A stretch of DNA of 64,000 nucleotides from Evansella sp. AB-P1 (GTDB lineage: Bacteria; Bacillota; Bacilli; Bacillales; Salisediminibacteriaceae), in contig NZ_JARUKY010000001.1 of assembly GCF_029688925.1 (NCBI RefSeq), forward strand, positions 62,001 to 126,000, given 5' to 3'. Below are positions 60,987 to 64,000 of this stretch, piece by piece. The first letter of the stretch is position 1; each line of letters opens with the position of its first letter. The position numbers were made by a program, and so were the translations under genes. The notes below the pieces were generated by a model. That model was not told the origin of the DNA, did no database searches, and was given only the letters and a program-made list of their open reading frames with translations.

Positions 60987-61221
60987 ATGATAAAAAGATG
61001 GAGAGAAATGTCCAAGTGGCAAAGTTTTGTTTTATATCAAATTTGATTTTTTTAGCGATAGGTCTAGTTTTGTTAATGTATGATTTATCAGTAGAAGGTT
61101 TTACAATTTAGTAACCTACTAGGCCATTCATTATTTTGGAATTTTTTTATTCTTCCTTATGTTAGCTGAGAGTGATAACAATAACAAAAACTCTATCAAC
61201 AGTAAAAAGCAACATTTGTGA
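60987..61221 (+). pseudogene. Broken upstream copy of the neighbouring small membrane-protein gene
   Basis: Translation in three frames gives pieces of the downstream gene product: IKRWREMSKW in frame with the ATG at 60987, KFCFISNLIFLAIGLVLLMY one frame later, and GIFLFFLMLAESDNNN in a third, with stops at 61046 and 61109. At least two frameshifts separate them. It is therefore a decayed tandem duplicate of the gene at 61218. Confidence 0.75.
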
Positions 61222-61487
61222 ACACATACACTTCAACAAAACGGGGAGGTTTATATAAGAGTATAATGGGAAAATGGAAAAAAGCGTCCAAGTGGGGAAA
61301 AGTTTGTTCTGTCTCAAGTATAATATTTTTTATTGTAGGTATTACTTTGTTAATATACGAATTATTATTAGATAATTTCTTTTTCTTTAAGTCATATGGC
61401 GTAATCTATATAAATTTAGGGATTGTATTTCTTCTTTTTACGTTAGCTGAGAACGGAAATAATAACGTTCATGAAAGAAAAAAGTAA
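61218..61487 (+). CDS. Small two-helix membrane protein, unknown function
   Basis: Up to 89 residues from a GTG at 61218; an ATG at 61266 (MGKWKKASKWGK, 73 residues) matches the start implied by the broken upstream copy and is equally likely. GGGGAGG lies 16 bases before that ATG. Two hydrophobic segments (IIFFIVGITLLIYELLL and GVIYINLGIVFLLFTLAE) follow a basic N-terminus, and the tail is Asn-rich and charged. Function unknown; the tandem copies next to an exporter operon could suggest immunity-type proteins, but that is speculative. Confidence 0.6.
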   Translation: MNTYTSTKRGGLYKSIMGKWKKASKWGKVCSVSSIIFFIVGITLLIYELLLDNFFFFKSYGVIYINLGIVFLLFTLAENGNNNVHERKK

Positions 61488-61603
61488 TATATATTTTGAA
61501 ACAATGTGAAAACCTATAGTTAAACAAACGGAGAGTTTTGCACAATAAGAGCAAACCTTTTTTTAAAACTAACGAGAGGGACACTTGAAAAAGGGGAGAT
61601 TTT

Positions 61604-61819
61604 TTGAAGAACACCAAATTAAGGGTTGCTTGGATTATTCCTAATGTATTCTGTTACCTAATGTTGATAGGCTTTTCAAGTTTTATAGCTTTAAATGCAG
61701 AAGGTTTAAAAGAAATAAGCCGATTGGGTATATGGGTATTTGTAATGATTATTCTTTTTTTAGTATCTATTTTCGGTAGTTATCGAATTTGGACATGGAT
61801 AAAGGAAGGAAAAATATAG
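61604..61819 (+). CDS. Small two-helix membrane protein, unknown function
   Basis: 71 residues from a TTG behind AAAAAGGGGAG. Two hydrophobic stretches (VAWIIPNVFCYLMLIGFSSF and IWVFVMIILFLVSIFGSY) and a short basic C-terminus (WIKEGKI). Not clearly related to the preceding small protein. Function unknown. Confidence 0.6.
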   Translation: MKNTKLRVAWIIPNVFCYLMLIGFSSFIALNAEGLKEISRLGIWVFVMIILFLVSIFGSYRIWTWIKEGKI

Positions 61820-61887
61820 TAGTACATATTCAACTAAACTCTCCGTTTCTGTATCAAATAGGAACGCTTAAATTGGATGAGTTTTTA

Positions 61888-62042
61888 ATGAAGAAAAATA
61901 TATAATATTAGCTTTGTGTTTCGTGACTTTAATTGCCGCGTTATTATTTTTCAATCCATATAATTTTTATTATCATATTCAAGCAGAAGAAGTAGTTACA
62001 GATATCTTCAATAATTATTGTTTTACAAGTAACAACCACTAA
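61888..62042 (+). pseudogene. Frameshifted small secreted or membrane ORF
   Basis: ATGAAGAAAAATATATAA stops after five codons, but the next frame continues YIILALCFVTLIAALLFF and ends in VVTDIFNNYCFTSNNH. A one-base change in the A-rich run would join the lysine-rich start to this hydrophobic segment, giving a signal-peptide-like protein. It is probably a disabled small gene, but no homologue is recognised. Confidence 0.4.
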
Positions 62043-62068
62043 TTAGGTCGGGGGGGGAGGGAAGGAAT

Positions 62069-62566
62069 ATGAAAAAAATGGGGACGCTATACTTTTTCTG
62101 TGGAAAAATGGGCGCAGGAAAATCAACTAAATCAAAAAAATTGGCGATAGATAAACATGCTGTACTGTTGTCTGAGGATGAATGGCTTGCATCTCTTTAT
62201 CCCAATCAGATTGCATCATTTGAGGACTATATAAAATTCTCAACTCAGCTCAAACCGTTGGTGAAAAAGCATGTCCAAAACATATTAAGTGTCGGTACAG
62301 ATGTAGTGATGGATTTTCCAGCTAATACTCAAAAACTTCGAAAGTGGTTTTTGGATATGGCGTCAGAGGTAAACGCAAGCCATCAACTAATTTTTCTTAA
62401 TCTAAATAAAGAGCAATGCTTACGTAACATTGCACAAAGGCGTAATGAACAACCGGAAAGAGCAGCTTTTGACACGGAAGCGGTGTTTAATCATGTTACT
62501 AAATTTTTTGAAGCACCAGAAGCATCCGAGGGTTTAAATATATTGGAGTTTAGCGGAAAAGAATAA
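62069..62566 (+). CDS. P-loop ATP-binding kinase-like protein
   Basis: 165 residues. Walker A GKMGAGKST is at residues 12-20, followed by SEDEWLASLYP, the conserved VVMDFPANTQKLRKWFLDMA and NIAQRRNEQPER (likely lid region). The arrangement is that of the AAA_33 / zeta-toxin-like small-molecule kinases. GGGGGGGAGGGAAGG precedes the ATG. Substrate unknown; single gene with its own terminator. Confidence 0.8.
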   Translation: MKKMGTLYFFCGKMGAGKSTKSKKLAIDKHAVLLSEDEWLASLYPNQIASFEDYIKFSTQLKPLVKKHVQNILSVGTDVVMDFPANTQKLRKWFLDMASEVNASHQLIFLNLNKEQCLRNIAQRRNEQPERAAFDTEAVFNHVTKFFEAPEASEGLNILEFSGKE

Positions 62567-62720
62567 CAAGGAGTTCAACACATCGCTATAGAACCAGAAG
62601 AAAAATTCGTTTGCAACGGGCAATTTAAAGGTATTAGGACATAATTTTTCTTTATGGGGTGGAGGGATTAAACCAGATTAAGAATTTCTTCATTCTTCAA
62701 CTAATCGGAGTGCGTAAAAA

Positions 62721-62750
62721 AAACGAGTTGCGATTGGCAGCTCTTTTTTT
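62721..62750 (+). terminator. Terminator downstream of the kinase-like gene
   Basis: GAGTTGC/GCAGCTC stem (one G-U) followed by eight T, about 155 bases after the stop. Confidence 0.7.
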
Positions 62751-62823
62751 TATGTCCACAAACTGGAAAATGATGTTAAGCTATAGGGGATGAAGTTAGT
62801 ATTAACCATTTCTACTTAGAAAA

Positions 62824-62868
62824 GAGAAGGTGATTCAGCAGGTTCAAGTCCTGTGAATCACCTTTCTT
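62824..62868. terminator. Hairpin terminator resembling a tRNA acceptor/T-arm minihelix
   Basis: AAGGTGATTCA(g)CAGG pairs with CCTGTGAATCACCTT around the 7-base loop TTCAAGT, with one bulged G. It is T-rich on the plus strand (CTTTCTTTATTTT) and pyrimidine-rich on the minus strand, so it may terminate the DUF418 gene. The loop fits the tRNA T-loop rule TTCRANY and the stem equals a T-stem stacked on an acceptor stem. Confidence 0.65.
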
Positions 62869-62885
62869 TATTTTGAAATATCATT

Positions 62886-64000
62886 TCACTTTTTCAGTTT
62901 TTGTACATTCAAGTACGTGCCCGTTCGCCAAAACCATTCCATAGGTCCATAATGAAATCTGTTTAGCCACCATTTGCTAAAGAGTACTTGTAAAAGGAAT
63001 AATGCAAAAGCCAACAATGTCCCTAATAGAGTTCCTATCTCTCCTAATAACCCGAAGCCGTATCCATAAAAGATGAAGGTCATTACGATGGATTGGATTA
63101 AGTAATTCGTTAAAGCCATTCTCCCAACATAACCAACCCCATTGAAAATTCTATGAGTGTTAAATTTTAAAAATAATAAACAAAAACCTGTTACATAGCC
63201 AACGGCAAGAACTGGACCTCCAGTTATATACCCAACATAATCTAGCATACTATTGTCTGTAAACACCATTGCTCCCTTTAATAGAAGGCCAATTGGTATT
63301 GTAATAGCTGTTAATTTTATTAATATGCCTTTATGCTTTCTAACGTCATGAAGCCAACGAATTTTTGCAAAAAAACCACCGAGTAAAAATAAGAAAAAGG
63401 TTTGTAACGATACAGAAAAATAAGAAATAATAACGAATGTAGTAATCATGATTTCTCTTTCGAGGGGATCAAGGTCCATTCCAAAATCGACTTTTTCAAA
63501 TGGGTTAGAAGTTAATCGGAAATGAACAATTTCTGTGTACGAACCATCCCTTAAGACATTCTGTTCATATTCACCGTATGCTTCAAAGCCTAAAATTTCC
63601 TCTCCATCATCTGGAACTAATCCTATAGCTGTGAGAAGTCCACCAATGACTAAGGACCAGATAAGGAGTGTTTTAGCCTTTCTTTTAATAAAAAAGACAA
63701 AAATAAAAGCTGTTATGGCGTATGTAACTAATATATCTCCATCCCAAATAAAATAGAGATGCACAAAACCAATTACGAGTAAAATGAGTATCCTTCGTAT
63801 AAATAAAAGTGTAAAGGATCGGTTATTTGCTTGTATTCGTTCCCACATGATAATAGCACCAAAACCAAAGAGCATGGAGAATATGGGATAAAAGCTTCCT
63901 TGAAAGAACCATTCGACTAAGATATGTGTAGATTGATCTGCAGTAGATAAGATCGGGAAAATAAATTTTTGACCAAAAATACCGTATTGAAAAGCTAGCA
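62886..64000 (-). CDS. DUF418 (YeiB-like) membrane protein, partial
   Basis: C-terminal 370 or so residues of a DUF418 protein; the frame remains open to the right-hand window edge, so the N-terminus is missing. Present are SFYPIFSMLFGFGAIIMWER (the DUF418 start region, upstream of the first internal ATG), about eight membrane helices, and the DUF418 domain end (GRMALTNYLIQSIVMTFIFY, then FHYGPMEWFWRTGTYLN). These proteins are inner-membrane and of unknown transport or acyltransfer role. Confidence 0.88.
   Translation of the reverse strand, partial: LAFQYGIFGQKFIFPILSTADQSTHILVEWFFQGSFYPIFSMLFGFGAIIMWERIQANNRSFTLLFIRRILILLVIGFVHLYFIWDGDILVTYAITAFIFVFFIKRKAKTLLIWSLVIGGLLTAIGLVPDDGEEILGFEAYGEYEQNVLRDGSYTEIVHFRLTSNPFEKVDFGMDLDPLEREIMITTFVIISYFSVSLQTFFLFLLGGFFAKIRWLHDVRKHKGILIKLTAITIPIGLLLKGAMVFTDNSMLDYVGYITGGPVLAVGYVTGFCLLFLKFNTHRIFNGVGYVGRMALTNYLIQSIVMTFIFYGYGFGLLGEIGTLLGTLLAFALFLLQVLFSKWWLNRFHYGPMEWFWRTGTYLNVQKLKK

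Larger units (their letters stand above)
62567..62885. other. Intergenic region between the kinase-like and DUF418 genes
   Basis: About 320 bases with no supportable gene. It holds two hairpins (listed separately) and some scattered weakly open frame. Confidence 0.6.

Overview
The window is chromosomal DNA from a low-GC, endospore-forming Bacillaceae bacterium. The signs are AT-rich intergenic DNA, AAGGAGG-type ribosome binding sites, a GerA-type germination operon, many lipoproteins, and gene order that follows the Bacillus subtilis yeaC-yeaD-yebA-guaA-pbuG ... yebG-purEKBCSQLFMNHD ... yerA-yerB-yerC-pcrB-pcrA-ligA-yerH(camS) ... gatCAB-yerQ(dagK) backbone. Species cannot be named from sequence alone; a halophilic or alkaliphilic relative of Bacillus (Evansella, Salipaludibacillus or Alkalihalobacillus type) is a reasonable guess. 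No rRNA, intact tRNA, transposase, prophage or CRISPR array was seen.

Layout. 1-2.4 kb: end of a YclNOPQ-type siderophore importer, cut by the window edge. 2.6-5.2 kb: ddl and murF. 5.3-9.7 kb: a magnesium module in the order promoter, M-box, mgtE, second M-box, mgtC-like gene, second mgtE. 9.8-15 kb: a possible 30-residue peptide gene, then the MoxR ATPase / DUF58 / transglutaminase operon. 15-18.7 kb: guaA and pbuG, each with a PurR box pair and a guanine riboswitch. 18.8-20.8 kb: a type III polyketide synthase and methyltransferase pair (bpsAB-like) and yebG. 20.8-22.1 kb: a gene-free block of repeats. 22.1-25.8 kb: a GerA-type operon on the minus strand. 26-39.3 kb: the twelve-gene purine operon behind a PurR box pair and a third guanine riboswitch. 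39.4-40.1 kb: a second repeat array. 40.2-43.9 kb: a DUF2892 gene and yerABC. 44-54 kb: pcrB-pcrA-ligA-camS and gatCAB. 54-58.3 kb: small accessory genes and dagK. 58.8-62.6 kb: an ABC-2 exporter pair and decaying small membrane-protein genes. 62.9 kb to the end: a DUF418 protein, cut by the window edge.

How it fits together. Most of the window is housekeeping: purine synthesis and salvage (guaA, pbuG, pur) under shared dual control, cell-wall precursors (ddl, murF), DNA repair (pcrA, ligA), tRNA-Gln amidation (gatCAB) and lipid synthesis (pcrB, dagK). The unusual material lies between genes. (1) A family of about 51-52-bp tandem repeats, built from an inverted TTTGCAGG/CCTGCAAA pair, forms arrays at three loci. 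(2) A roughly 124-bp structured element occurs almost identically upstream of guaA and gatC. (3) Two M-boxes act in series, the second just after the mgtE stop codon. (4) Roughly 100-bp dispersed repeats flank the first array, and an inverted relative lies in the pur leader.
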